Position numbers and translations under genes: made by a program. A stretch of 64,000 nucleotides of DNA, from positions 272,834 to 336,833 of the forward strand of contig NZ_AQPF01000001.1 of NCBI RefSeq assembly GCF_009846745.1, given 5' to 3'. Below the pieces are notes generated by a model. The model was not told the DNA's origin. It searched no databases and saw nothing but the letters and a program-made list of their open reading frames with translations. The stretch comes from Alloalcanivorax xiamenensis (lineage in GTDB: Bacteria > Pseudomonadota > Gammaproteobacteria > Pseudomonadales > Alcanivoracaceae). Shown here in pieces: positions 43,004-52,100 of this stretch. Numbering within the stretch: position 1 is the stretch's first letter; each line of letters begins with the position of its first letter.

Positions 43004-43924
43004 TTAAGCCCCCGGTCCCGGCGTCGCCAGCAGGTAGTCCACCAACTCGCGGGCGAAGGTCGGTAATGCTTCCAGCTCCCGCACACAGATTTTCATCTCC
43101 CGTTCGGCCCAGGCGTCGGACAGTTCGATGACATGGATATCCATGGACCGGGCCAGCCGGCGCGCCGCGGAGCGGGGCAGCAGACCGATGCCGGCGTTCG
43201 CTTCCACCATGCGGCACAGCGCGTCGAAACTGGAAACCTGGACACGGATCTGGGTATCCAGGCCCAACTCGCTGGCCACCTGGGCCATAAAGGTGTGGAT
43301 GGCACTGCCGGAGTGAAGGGACACGAAGTCGTGGCCCAGCGCTTCCTTGAAGGCCAGTCGCGCGCGGCTGGCCAGGGGATGGTTCAAGGCGGTGGTCAGC
43401 ACCAGCCGGTCGCCGTGATAGGGAAGCGCCTGCAGGCCTTCGGTGGACACCGAGCCGGCGACGATGCCAATGTCGGTGGCGCCGTCCTGGACCGCCTTGA
43501 CGATATCGTGGCTGAGCCGCTCCTGCAGATCCATATCCACCCGTGGATGGTCGGACAAGAATCGGCCCAGCGCGGCGGGCAGGAACTCGGTCATGGCGGT
43601 GGTGTTGGCGAACAGACGCACCCGGCCCTTGACCCCTTGTCCGTATTCCGCCAAATCGCCGAGCAGGCGCTCGCTTTGTTGCAGGATGCGCAAGGCGTTG
43701 CGCAACATGGCCTGGCCGGCGGGAGTGAGCGTCACGCCCTGGCTGGCGCGATTGAGCAGACGGGTACCGATGGCATCTTCCAGATTCTTGATGCGCATGC
43801 TCGCCGCCGCCAGGGACAGGCAGGAGCGTTCGGCGCCACGGGTCAGGCTGTTGGCTTCGGCGATATTGATGAACAGGCGCAGGTCCACCAGGTCGAAGAA
43901 CAGCCGCTGCGTGGAGTTGGCCAT
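43004..43924 (-). CDS. LysR-family transcriptional regulator
   Basis: 306-aa LysR regulator. N-terminal winged helix (VDLRLFINIAEANSLTRGAERSCLSLAAASMRIKNLEDAIGTRLLNR), substrate-binding domain from about residue 95 (GRVRLFANTTAMTEFLPAALGRFL). The ATG at 43924 lies one base after the SDR stop (TGAGATG), so it is coupled to the SDR gene. The long extension upstream is a shadow inside the SDR gene. It may regulate the SDR, the divergent ectD or the nearby TRAP operon. Confidence 0.92.
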   Translation of the reverse strand: MANSTQRLFFDLVDLRLFINIAEANSLTRGAERSCLSLAAASMRIKNLEDAIGTRLLNRASQGVTLTPAGQAMLRNALRILQQSERLLGDLAEYGQGVKGRVRLFANTTAMTEFLPAALGRFLSDHPRVDMDLQERLSHDIVKAVQDGATDIGIVAGSVSTEGLQALPYHGDRLVLTTALNHPLASRARLAFKEALGHDFVSLHSGSAIHTFMAQVASELGLDTQIRVQVSSFDALCRMVEANAGIGLLPRSAARRLARSMDIHVIELSDAWAEREMKICVRELEALPTFARELVDYLLATPGPGA

Positions 43925-43925
43925 C

Positions 43926-44678
43926 TCAGCTGAGCAACTGGCCGCCGTCCACCGCCAGCGTCTGGCCGGTGATCCAGCGCGCCTGCGGGGAAGCCAGGAA
44001 CAGCACCGGTTCGGCGATGTCATCCGGCGCGCCAAAGCGGCCGAACGGGATGCCGGCCAGGATATTTTGATACAGCGTCGGATTATCGCGGCGGGCGTCG
44101 TCCCAGACTCCGCCGGGAAATTCCACTGACCCTGGCGCCACCGCGTTGACGCGGATACCGTCGCCGGCCAGCCGCAACGCCAGGCTGCTGGTGTAGTGGC
44201 TCACCGCCGCCTTTACCGCGGCATAGGGGGCGGTGCGCACGGAAGGATGGAATTGGGCGATGGAGGTCAGGTTGATGATCGCCGCCCGGGAGGATTCGCG
44301 CAGATACGGCAGGCTGGCGTGACAGGCGCGGACCGTGCCCATCAGATCCACGTTCACGCTCATGCCCCAGCCGCTCTCGTCGTCGCCGCGACCGAACGCC
44401 GACGCGCAATTGACCAGCACGTCGAGCCCGCCGAGAGCTTGCGCCGCGTCACGGATGTAGCCGTCGATAGCGGTCTTGTCGCCCAGGTCGCAGGTGGCCA
44501 CATGCAGTTCCCACCCCTTGGCGGCGGCGTCCTGGCGCAAGGCACCCAGCGTCTCGGCGCCACGGGCGCAGACCGAGACCCGGGCTCCGGCCGCCGCGAA
44601 CGCCAAGGCGATGGCGCGGCCGATGCCACGGCTGCCGCCAGCCACCACCACGCGCGTGTGGTTGAAATCGAATCCCAT
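43926..44678 (-). CDS. Short-chain dehydrogenase/reductase
   Basis: 250-aa NAD(P)-dependent SDR. Cofactor motif VVAGGSRGIGRAIALAF (about 11-27), NxAxA-type NCASAFG, the catalytic Ser in INLTSIAQFHPS, and Tyr-x-x-x-Lys as YAAVKAAV (catalytic Y and K). The C-terminal PFGRFGAPDDIAEPVLFLASPQARWITGQTLAVDGG is typical of classical SDRs. GGGAG precedes the ATG. The substrate is unknown. It is divergent from ectD. Confidence 0.94.
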   Translation of the reverse strand: MGFDFNHTRVVVAGGSRGIGRAIALAFAAAGARVSVCARGAETLGALRQDAAAKGWELHVATCDLGDKTAIDGYIRDAAQALGGLDVLVNCASAFGRGDDESGWGMSVNVDLMGTVRACHASLPYLRESSRAAIINLTSIAQFHPSVRTAPYAAVKAAVSHYTSSLALRLAGDGIRVNAVAPGSVEFPGGVWDDARRDNPTLYQNILAGIPFGRFGAPDDIAEPVLFLASPQARWITGQTLAVDGGQLLS

Positions 44679-44871
44679 GGCTTTCTCCCGTTCCCGTTGA
44701 TGTCGGCCAAACCGGGCCGAACAAAGGGGTACTGTACGCCGAAAGCCTTGAAATTTCCCTTTTGATCACCACCATCCCTCACCACGTCATGGACAAAATC
44801 CTTGAACACCCAGTCAACAGGCGGATCGTGCCGCCGCGCTGGAACTGATCGCGAATCCCGGAGGTGATTTG

Positions 44872-45816
44872 ATGTCAGCACCGACGCTATCACGTCAATC
44901 TGTTCAATATACGCCCCGCTCACCAGCGGACCCTTATCCCACTCGTCTGGCGCGAACGCCGGACCAGCCCTGGCTGCAACGCCGCGAAGCGGTGGTCAAA
45001 GGCGACCCCGATCAAGGCCCTCTTTCGGCGCAACAACTGGACGCTTTCGAGACGCGGGGTTTCCTGTTCGAACCTGGTTTTCTTGATACGGAAGAAGTCC
45101 GGGCGCTGCGACGCGAAATGTCGTCACTGATGAACACGCCGTCGTTTCGCGGGCGTCCTTTCACCATCACCGAGCCGGAGAGCCAGGAAATCCGGTCGCT
45201 GTTCGCGGTGCACTTTCTGTCCGGGCGTTTCCGCCAACTGGCGGAGGATCCGCGCCTTATCGGGCGGGCCCGCCAGATTCTGGGCGGTGAACCCTATGTG
45301 CATCAGTCCCGGATCAACTACAAACCCGGCTTCAAGGGCAAGGGGTTCAACTGGCATTCGGACTTCGAGACCTGGCACGCGGAAGACGGCATGCCGGCCA
45401 TGCGCGCGGTCAGCGCCTCCATCGTGCTCACCGACAATCACACTTTCAACGGCCCTCTGATGCTGATCCCCGGCTCGCACAAAGTGTTCGTACCCTGTGT
45501 CGGTGAAACCCCGGAAAATCATCATGAACAATCATTGCGACGGCAGGAGATCGGTGTTCCCGGCGAGGCGGTGCTGGCGGAGTTGATCCGGCGGCATGGT
45601 ATCGAGGCACCCACCGGCGCCGCCGGTGGTCTGCTGCTGTTCGACTGCAACACGCTGCACGGTTCCAACGCCAATATGTCGCCGGACCCGCGCAGCAATG
45701 TGTTTTTTGTCTATAACCGCCGTGACAATCGTTGCCGGGCGCCGTTCGCCGCGCGCCGCCGGCGCCCGGAGTTTCTGGCCCACCACCCGGATCGGGAATG
45801 GGCGCCGGACCTCTGA
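44872..45816 (+). CDS. ectD: Ectoine hydroxylase EctD
   Basis: 314-aa Fe(II)/2-oxoglutarate dioxygenase that converts ectoine to 5-hydroxyectoine, a stress protectant. The family signature YVHQSRINYKPGFKGKGFNWHSDFETWHAEDGMP is intact, with iron ligands H162, D164 and H263 (TLHGSNAN). NGPLMLIPGSHK and LFDCNTLHGSN also match EctD. GGAGGTGA lies just before the ATG at 44872. ectABC are not beside it, so the gene is an orphan, as in organisms that hydroxylate imported ectoine or keep ectABC elsewhere. REP elements follow its stop. Confidence 0.93.
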   Translation: MSAPTLSRQSVQYTPRSPADPYPTRLARTPDQPWLQRREAVVKGDPDQGPLSAQQLDAFETRGFLFEPGFLDTEEVRALRREMSSLMNTPSFRGRPFTITEPESQEIRSLFAVHFLSGRFRQLAEDPRLIGRARQILGGEPYVHQSRINYKPGFKGKGFNWHSDFETWHAEDGMPAMRAVSASIVLTDNHTFNGPLMLIPGSHKVFVPCVGETPENHHEQSLRRQEIGVPGEAVLAELIRRHGIEAPTGAAGGLLLFDCNTLHGSNANMSPDPRSNVFFVYNRRDNRCRAPFAARRRRPEFLAHHPDREWAPDL

Positions 45817-45823
45817 TGCCGGA

Positions 45824-45972
45824 CCAAGTTCCCACAGGGCGACTTCGTAGTTCATTGCCGTGGGAAGCGGCCTTGGCCGCGAATGCCTCGGGGCCGTTGT
45901 TCATTCGCTTGCCAGCAAGCTTCCCACAGCGGCTTCGTGGCATGATCTGTGGGAACCAGCCTGCTGGCGAAT
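45824..45972. repeat. Cluster of three REP-like elements (copy 6)
   Basis: Successive arms are GTAGTTCATTGCCGTGGGAA with GCGGCCTTGGCCGCGAAT, then ATTCGCTTGCCAGCAAGCTT with CCCACAGCGGCTTCGTGG, then GATCTGTGGGAACCAGCC with TGCTGGCGAAT. They alternate in orientation (BIME-like) between the convergent ectD and mmsB. Confidence 0.8.
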
Positions 45973-46003
45973 GGCACGCTGTAACCGCGTCTAGGTGCTC
46001 CGT

Positions 46004-46894
46004 TTATTCGTCCCGATGCTTGAAGAACCGCTGGATACTGGAGAAATCCAGGCCGCCGTTCCCGGCGCTGGCGTGCAGACCGTAAAGGCTTTTCGCCAAA
46101 GCGCCCATGGGCGTGGCGGACTTGCTCGCCAGCGCGGCTTCCAGCGCCAGGCCCAGGTCCTTGTTCATCAGGTTGACGCCGAAACCGCCCTGATAGTTGT
46201 TGCTGGAAGGCACGCCCTCCATGACTCCGGGCCACGGATTGTAGACTTCCAACGACCAGTTGCGGCCGGAGCTGGCGAACATGATGTCCGACAGGACCTT
46301 GGGATCGAGGCCGTGATCGACGCCCAGCTGCAGGGCCTCCGCGGTGCCGATCATGTGGATCGCCAGTAGCATGTTGTTGCAGATTTTCGCCACTTGCCCG
46401 GCGCCGTTGTCGCCGGCGCGAAAGATCTTGCTGCCCATGCACTCGAGCACCGCGCGGGCGCGCTCCACCGCATCTTCGGGGCCGCCGCAGATGAACGTCA
46501 GGGTGCCGGCCTTGGCGCCGCCGACGCCGCCGGATACCGGGGCGTCGATCATCACCCGGCCGCTGTCGGCGGCGGCGGCGGCCAGCTCGCGGGCGGTGGC
46601 GGCATCGATGGTGGAGCAGTCGATGATCAGACTGTCCTGGCCGATGGCGTCGAGAATGCCGTTGTCTCCCAGATAGAGCCCCTTGGCCGCGGCACCGGAG
46701 GGCAGCATGCTGATCACCACCTCGGCGTTTTCCACTGCCCGTGCAGGTGAGTCAGCGGCGCTGGCGCCGGCGTTCACCGCCTCTTGCAGCAGGGCGGGCA
46801 CCAGATCAAAGGCGGACACCTCATGACCGGCCTTGACCAGATTGGCGGCCATCGGCCCGCCCATGTGTCCGACACCAAAAAACGCGATTCTCAT
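46004..46894 (-). CDS. mmsB: 3-hydroxyisobutyrate dehydrogenase MmsB
   Basis: 296-aa NAD-dependent beta-hydroxyacid dehydrogenase of valine catabolism. Rossmann motif FFGVGHMGGPMAANLVKAGH, substrate motif DAPVSGGVGGAKAGTLTFICGG, and the catalytic Lys in GAGQVAKICNNMLLAIHMIGTAEAL. GGAGG precedes the ATG at 46894. It is the last gene of a four-gene minus-strand cluster that takes isobutyryl-CoA to propionyl-CoA. Confidence 0.94.
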   Translation of the reverse strand: MRIAFFGVGHMGGPMAANLVKAGHEVSAFDLVPALLQEAVNAGASAADSPARAVENAEVVISMLPSGAAAKGLYLGDNGILDAIGQDSLIIDCSTIDAATARELAAAAADSGRVMIDAPVSGGVGGAKAGTLTFICGGPEDAVERARAVLECMGSKIFRAGDNGAGQVAKICNNMLLAIHMIGTAEALQLGVDHGLDPKVLSDIMFASSGRNWSLEVYNPWPGVMEGVPSSNNYQGGFGVNLMNKDLGLALEAALASKSATPMGALAKSLYGLHASAGNGGLDFSSIQRFFKHRDE

Positions 46895-46947
46895 AATTAT
46901 TCCTCCAGCTGCTGAAGCCGGCGCGGTGCCCGTTTCGCAGGTCTCTT

Positions 46948-48078
46948 TTACAAGTCCGCTAACGGATCGGGTACGCCGGGAAGTTGATAAAATTCCGCCA
47001 GGTAGGCCGGGGTGATCTCGGCAACCGAGCGGTGTTTGAAATGGGGTTGTCCGTCCTTGTCGATCAACAGCGCGCGCACGCCTTCCTGAAAATCACCGTG
47101 CAACGTGCACTGCACCGCCACCCGCCATTCCATACGGAACACATCAGCCAGCGTCATGTCGGCGCCCCGGTGCCAGTTTTCCCATACCAGAGCGGCGGTT
47201 TGCGGGCAGCCTTTGGCGAGCGTCGCGGCGGCTTTGCTCAGCCAGCGGTCTTCACTGTCGAGACCGGTGATGGCCTCGACCACATAGCTCGGATCGTCGC
47301 TATCGCAAAGCCGATCGATCTCCCCACGGTGCTGGCTGACCGGGCTTTCCGGCAGGTCCCCGGCGGTCAGGCTGAATCCGGCCAGCAGCGCGCTGACCTG
47401 GCCGTCGTGATGTCGCGCGTCATCGTTCCAGTTCAGTTCGTTGAGCGCGGTCATCACCGCGGTCTTGCGCTCATGGGCGATAGCCACGTCACCCAGACCG
47501 ATGGCGAGCCCGTCACTGACGTTGATGTTGGCGCCGGTCAGTCCCAGGAACAGGCCGACCTTGCCGGGCATGCGGCTGAGGAAGTAGCTGCCGCCCACAT
47601 CCGGAAACAGGCCGATGGTGATTTCCGGCATGGCGATGCGCGCGGTTTCGGTCAGCACCTTGTGCGAGGCCCCGGCCAGCAGACCGAGGCCGCCGCCCAT
47701 GATGATGCCGTTGCCCCAGCAGATCAGCGGTTTGCCAAAAGTGTGCAGGCGATGGTCCAGCCGGTATTCGCGGCCGAAGAAGGCTTCCGCGTACCGGTTC
47801 CGTTCTCCCTGCGATGTATCCACCATGCTTTGGTACAGGCGCACGATATCGCCGCCGGCGCAGAACGCCTTATCGCCGTTGGCGTCCAGCCAGACCGCCT
47901 GGATCGTGTTGTCGGTCTGCCAGGCGGCAAGTTGCTCCTCCAGCAGATCGATCATTTCCAGGGACAGGGAGTTGAGGCTTTTGGGTGCGTTCAGAGTGGC
48001 ACGACCGATCCGGCCGTGATCGCCTTCCAGAATCTCGAATGTCACCAGGGCCTTGCTGTCACTCACAGTGCTCTCCAT
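46948..48078 (-). CDS. 3-hydroxyisobutyryl-CoA hydrolase
   Basis: 376-aa member of the crotonase superfamily, HIBCH subgroup. Oxyanion motifs KAFCAGGDIVRLYQS and GIIMGGGLGLLAGASHKVLTE are followed by MPEITIGLFPDVGGSYFLSRMPG, the hallmark of the hydrolase rather than enoyl-CoA hydratase. It releases 3-hydroxyisobutyrate for MmsB. The ATG at 48078 is used; a TTG one codon earlier is less likely. It lies between the acyl-CoA dehydrogenase and mmsB. No separate enoyl-CoA hydratase gene is in the cluster. Confidence 0.92.
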   Translation of the reverse strand: MESTVSDSKALVTFEILEGDHGRIGRATLNAPKSLNSLSLEMIDLLEEQLAAWQTDNTIQAVWLDANGDKAFCAGGDIVRLYQSMVDTSQGERNRYAEAFFGREYRLDHRLHTFGKPLICWGNGIIMGGGLGLLAGASHKVLTETARIAMPEITIGLFPDVGGSYFLSRMPGKVGLFLGLTGANINVSDGLAIGLGDVAIAHERKTAVMTALNELNWNDDARHHDGQVSALLAGFSLTAGDLPESPVSQHRGEIDRLCDSDDPSYVVEAITGLDSEDRWLSKAAATLAKGCPQTAALVWENWHRGADMTLADVFRMEWRVAVQCTLHGDFQEGVRALLIDKDGQPHFKHRSVAEITPAYLAEFYQLPGVPDPLADL

Positions 48079-48127
48079 CAACAGGACTCCATCAATTGAT
48101 TGCGTCGCGCGGCATTATCCCGGTCGT

Positions 48128-49279
48128 TCACAGGAACGCCAGGTCGCCCAGCACGCGGCGGGCAATAATCACCCGCATGATTTCGTTGGTGCCCTCCAGA
48201 ATCTGATGCACGCGGGCGTCACGCACGTAACGTTCCAGCGGGTATTCCTTGATGTAGCCGTAGCCGCCATGCAGCTGCAGCGCCTGGTTGCAGACGTCGA
48301 AACACAGATCGGTGGCGAGCCGCTTGGCCATGGCGCAGTACATGGACTTGTCGGCGTCGCCCTGGTCCAGCTTCCATGCCGCCAGCCGCACCATCTGCTG
48401 TGCCGCCACCAGATGGGTGGCCATGTCGGCGAGGGTGAACTGGGTGTTCTGGAACTGGCTCAGGGCCTGGCCGAACTGTTTGCGTTCCTGTACGTAGCCT
48501 TGCGCCTGATTGAGCGCCGCGGTGGCGGCGCCCAGGGAGCAGCTGGCGATGTTGATGCGGCCGCCATCAAGGCCGGCCATGGCGATCTTGAAACCCTGGC
48601 CTTCTTCACCGACGCGGTAGCGCTCGGGAATGCGCGCGTCTTCCAGGATCACCGCCCGGGTGGGCTGGCTTTTCCAGCCCATCTTGTCTTCGTTGCGGCC
48701 ATAGCTGACGCCGGGGGTGTCCGCCGGGATGGCGAAGCAGGTGACGCCGCCGGCGCCGCTGCCGCCGGTGCGTGCCATCAATACCAGTACATCGGTGTCG
48801 CCGGCGCCGGAAATAAACGCCTTGGCGCCATTGAGCACATAGTCATCGCCATCTTTTTTGGCGCTGGTGCTCAGGGATGCGGCGTCGGAACCGGCGTTGG
48901 GTTCGGTGAGGCAGTAGGACGCCAGCTGCTCCCCGCTCATCAGACCGTCCGCCCATTGTGCCCGCAACGCATCGGAACCGAAGTTCGACAGCATCCAGGT
49001 GGCCATGTTGTGGATGGTGATGAAGGCGGTGGTGGAGGTGCAGCCGGCGGCCATTTGCTCGAAGATCAAGGCGGCATCAAGCCGGCTCAATCCCATGCCG
49101 CCATGATCGGGGTCGCAGTACAGCGCGCAGAAGCCGAGTTCTCCGGCCCGTTTGATGGTGTCCTTGGGAAAGGTACTGTGTTCATCCCATTCGGCGGCGA
49201 AGGGCGCCAGTTCTTTTTCGGCGAACTGACGGGCGGTATCGCGGAACGCCTGTTGTTCTTGGTTGAGGGAGAAATCCAC
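48128..49279 (-). CDS. Acyl-CoA dehydrogenase (isobutyryl-CoA type)
   Basis: 383-aa FAD-dependent acyl-CoA dehydrogenase. Signature YCLTEPNAGSDAASLSTSAKKDGD, C-terminal QALQLHGGYGYIKEYPLERYVRDARVHQILEGTNEIMRVIIARR with the catalytic Glu expected in ILEGTNEI. Position between HIBYL-CoA hydrolase and mmsA indicates oxidation of isobutyryl-CoA to methacrylyl-CoA. The GTG at 49279 (VDFSLNQEQQAF) is preferred because homologues start there; the frame extends 14 codons upstream with no family similarity. Confidence 0.9.
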   Translation of the reverse strand: MDFSLNQEQQAFRDTARQFAEKELAPFAAEWDEHSTFPKDTIKRAGELGFCALYCDPDHGGMGLSRLDAALIFEQMAAGCTSTTAFITIHNMATWMLSNFGSDALRAQWADGLMSGEQLASYCLTEPNAGSDAASLSTSAKKDGDDYVLNGAKAFISGAGDTDVLVLMARTGGSGAGGVTCFAIPADTPGVSYGRNEDKMGWKSQPTRAVILEDARIPERYRVGEEGQGFKIAMAGLDGGRINIASCSLGAATAALNQAQGYVQERKQFGQALSQFQNTQFTLADMATHLVAAQQMVRLAAWKLDQGDADKSMYCAMAKRLATDLCFDVCNQALQLHGGYGYIKEYPLERYVRDARVHQILEGTNEIMRVIIARRVLGDLAFL

Positions 49280-49357
49280 GGTATCGGTCTCCGCTGTTGG
49301 CGGGCGGGCCCGCTCTCTCATGCCGGTACGGGTGAGGGAGCGGGCCGGCCGGCGAGG

Positions 49358-50863
49358 TTATTTCAGATGGATGGTCATGTTCGGGCCACTGTGGGTGGCG
49401 TCGGCGATGTCGTCCTCGAACCAGCGGCTGGTGACGGTCTTGGTCTCGGTGTAGAACCGCACCGCCTGCTTGCCGTAAGCGTGCTGATCACCGTAGAAGG
49501 ACCCCTTCCAGCCGGTGAAGCTGAAGAACGGCAGCGGCACCGGTATCGGAATGTTGATGCCGACCTGACCGACTTCCACTTCATGCTGGTATTTACGGGC
49601 GGCGGCGCCGCTGGCGGTGAAGATGGAGGTGCCGTTGCCGTAGGGGCTGTTGTTGACCAGCTCGATGGCTTCTTCCAACGTGTCCACGCACACGCAGCAC
49701 AGTACCGGGCCAAAAATTTCTTCGTTGTAGATGCTCATTTCCGGCTTCACGTCGGTGAACAGCGTGGGGCCGACCCAGTTGCCATCCGGCAGGCCGTCCA
49801 CGGTGCAGTCGGAACCGTCCAGCAGGCAGGTGGCGCCTTCTTCCTTGCCCTGTTTGATCAGGGTAAGGATGCGCTCCCTGGCTTTCGGGCTGATCTGCGG
49901 GCCGTAGGCGGCGCCGGCGTCGTCCCAGGCACCGGGGCGCACCTTGGCGAACTCGTCCTTGATGTCGTCGATCCACTGTTTGGAATCACCGACGAACACC
50001 GCCACGCTGATCGCCATGCAACGCTGGCCGGCGGCGCCGCAGGAGGAGCCCACCAGATTGCCGACCACCTGGCTCTTCTGCGCGTCCGGCATGATCACCA
50101 TGTGATTCTTGGCACCAGCGAAACACTGGGCGCGTTTCAGATGCTCGGTGGCGGTGCGATAGACATGCTGACCCACCGGCACCGAACCGACGAAGGACAC
50201 CGCCTTGATCTCCGGATGGGTGAGCAGGGTATCCACTTGCTGTTTGCCGCCGTGCACCACCTGCAACACGTTCTTCGGCGCGCCGGCTTCCAGGAACAGT
50301 TCCGCCAGCAGATTGGGGGTCATCGGGTCCTGCTCGGAAGGTTTGAGCACGAAGGTATTGCCGCAGGCGATGGCCATCGGGAACATCCACAGCGGGATCA
50401 TTGCCGGGAAGTTGAACGGGGTGATACCGGCGCAAACACCCAGCGGCTGGATCCAGGAATGGGTGTCGATGCTGCGGGCCACGTTCTCCACCGTTTCGCC
50501 CATCATCAGCGACGGGATGTTGGCGGCCTGCTCGACCACTTCGATGCCGCGCCAGACGTCGCCCTTGGCGTCCTCGAAGGTTTTGCCGGTTTCCTTCGCC
50601 AGCACCTTGGCGATGTCGTCATGGCGTTCTTTCAACAGGGCCTGATACCGCATCATCAGCCGGGCCCGTTCGGTCACCGGCACTTCACGCCATTCCTCGA
50701 ACGCGGCCTTGGCGGCGGCGATCGCTTGCTCCATTTCCTCGCCGGTGGCCGCCGGGGCCTCGCACAATACTTCCTGAGTGGCCGGATTGGTGACGGGAAT
50801 CCAGGTGTCGGTGGCACTTTGCGCGAACTCACCGTTGATCAGTTGAGGCAGTCGGGTGGACAT
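49358..50863 (-). CDS. mmsA: Methylmalonate-semialdehyde dehydrogenase (CoA-acylating) MmsA
   Basis: 501-aa aldehyde dehydrogenase of the ALDH6 family that converts methylmalonate semialdehyde to propionyl-CoA. Motifs are PLGVCAGITPFNFPAMIPLWMFPMAIACGNTFVLKPSEQDP, GAKNHMVIMPDA and the catalytic Cys in GAAGQRCMAISVAVFVGD. FSFTGWKGSFYGDQHAYGKQAVRFYTETKTVTSRW near the end is diagnostic for MMSDH. The ATG at 50863 has GGAG eight bases upstream. It is the first gene of the valine cluster and is divergent from mmsR. Confidence 0.96.
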   Translation of the reverse strand: MSTRLPQLINGEFAQSATDTWIPVTNPATQEVLCEAPAATGEEMEQAIAAAKAAFEEWREVPVTERARLMMRYQALLKERHDDIAKVLAKETGKTFEDAKGDVWRGIEVVEQAANIPSLMMGETVENVARSIDTHSWIQPLGVCAGITPFNFPAMIPLWMFPMAIACGNTFVLKPSEQDPMTPNLLAELFLEAGAPKNVLQVVHGGKQQVDTLLTHPEIKAVSFVGSVPVGQHVYRTATEHLKRAQCFAGAKNHMVIMPDAQKSQVVGNLVGSSCGAAGQRCMAISVAVFVGDSKQWIDDIKDEFAKVRPGAWDDAGAAYGPQISPKARERILTLIKQGKEEGATCLLDGSDCTVDGLPDGNWVGPTLFTDVKPEMSIYNEEIFGPVLCCVCVDTLEEAIELVNNSPYGNGTSIFTASGAAARKYQHEVEVGQVGINIPIPVPLPFFSFTGWKGSFYGDQHAYGKQAVRFYTETKTVTSRWFEDDIADATHSGPNMTIHLK

Positions 50864-51052
50864 AACGCTCTCCAAATAATTATTAGGGGTATAACGGGCC
50901 ACGCGCGCCGAGCCCGGCCGCTCCTTCGGAGCGAGGTGGCACCATCATGCTGCTGCACGGGGTGGCGTTTCCAACAGTATGGCTATTGTGTATCACAGGG
51001 CGGGGGACGGTAAGATAGCGGCAATTGACTATACCTGGATAAAATTGCGCTT

Positions 51053-51955
51053 ATGAGCGACATTCTTACCCCGCCGGTGGAAACCTCCCGCTGGCCATTG
51101 CCGAAGACCGGTCGGCGGGTGGTGATCCCCCATACGCTGGTGGCGGAGCTGGCGGAACATCCGCTGTGCCGGGATTGCATGCCCCATGGCGTCGGGTTCT
51201 ATCCCGCCGCCGCAGGCCACCATATGGGCCGTGCCGAGCCTCGGGATCATCTGGTGATTTATTGCCTGTCGGGATCCGGCGTGGCGGAGCTGGAAGGGCG
51301 GCGCAAGCCGGTGCGGGCCGGGGACGTACTGTTGCTGCGGGAAGGCCAGCGTCACCGTTACCGGGCCAACCCTCAGGACCCCTGGACCATCTATTGGGTG
51401 CACCTGGGCGGTGCCGAGGTGGATACCTATTTCAACGAAATCCTCAGCGCCCCGGACGGCTTCACCGCCACCGTCGGGCAGCACTCGCGGCTCACCGAGG
51501 ATTTGGAGCTGCTGTTGACCACCGTGACGCGCTTCCGTCCCCATCACTTGATTTACGCCGCCAATCTGCTCAAGAGCCTGCTCTCGTTCATGGCATTGAT
51601 GCGACGGCAGCGTCAGGCCCGCAACGTGGCGTTGGATTTGCCGCGGATCCAGGCCTGGTTGCAGGCCCATCTGCACCAACGCATCGAGCTGGAACAACTG
51701 GTCAGTGCCACCAGCGAACTGTCGCTTTATCATTTTATCCGCGAATACAAACGACAGACCGGGCAGACGCCGATGCAAGCGTTCCAGCATTTGAAGATCA
51801 CCCGTGCCTGCTATCTGCTCGACATCACCGATCTCAGTATCACCCAGGTGGCCGCCGATCTCGGCTACGACGACCCCTATTATTTCTCGCGCCAGTTCAA
51901 GAAAGTCATGGGGGTGGCGCCGAGGGATTACCGGCGAGAGAGATCGGAACGGTGA
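51053..51955 (+). CDS. mmsR: AraC-family regulator MmsR
   Basis: 300-aa AraC-type activator. N-terminal cupin-like sensor (LVIYCLSGSGVAELEGRRKPVRAGDVLLLREGQRHRYRAN) and two C-terminal helix-turn-helix motifs (IELEQLVSATSELSLYHFIREYKRQTGQTPMQAFQHLK and LSITQVAADLGYDDPYYFSRQFKKVMG). It lies divergent from mmsA, as in Pseudomonas, where MmsR activates mmsAB in response to valine intermediates. The ligand is unproven. A weak ribosome site precedes the ATG. REP elements follow its stop. Confidence 0.92.
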   Translation: MSDILTPPVETSRWPLPKTGRRVVIPHTLVAELAEHPLCRDCMPHGVGFYPAAAGHHMGRAEPRDHLVIYCLSGSGVAELEGRRKPVRAGDVLLLREGQRHRYRANPQDPWTIYWVHLGGAEVDTYFNEILSAPDGFTATVGQHSRLTEDLELLLTTVTRFRPHHLIYAANLLKSLLSFMALMRRQRQARNVALDLPRIQAWLQAHLHQRIELEQLVSATSELSLYHFIREYKRQTGQTPMQAFQHLKITRACYLLDITDLSITQVAADLGYDDPYYFSRQFKKVMGVAPRDYRRERSER

Positions 51956-51970
51956 CCGGGGGCGTGAGCT

Positions 51971-52041
51971 ATTCGCTGGCAAGCCAGCTTCCCACGGACG
52001 GGTCTACGAAGCCGCTGAGGGAAGCTGGCTTGCCAGCGAAT
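51971..52041. repeat. REP-like inverted pair with perfect 23-bp arms (copy 7)
   Basis: The left arm 51971-51993 (ATTCGCTGGCAAGCCAGC, then TTCCC) and right arm 52019-52041 are perfect inverted copies of each other, with 25 bp between. Each arm itself contains the GCTGGC/GCCAGC palindrome. A further partial unit extends to about 52059. Confidence 0.9.
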
Positions 52042-52100
52042 CAGCCTGCCAGCGGGCTGTTTCACAATTGTGGAGTACTAATGGGCCACGGACCGCCATG

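Noticed and set aside
50940..50965. Sigma-54 promoter TGGCACCATCATGC upstream of mmsR
   Set aside because: The GG-GC spacing is one base short of the -24/-12 requirement and the -12 element lacks TTGC.
48053..51013. A 986-codon open frame on the plus strand, and similar long frames opposite polA, mmsA, mrpA, dctM and the repeat lipoprotein
   Set aside because: They run antisense to genes with clear family motifs, have His/Gln/Gly/Arg-rich composition typical of high-GC antisense frames and lack ribosome sites.
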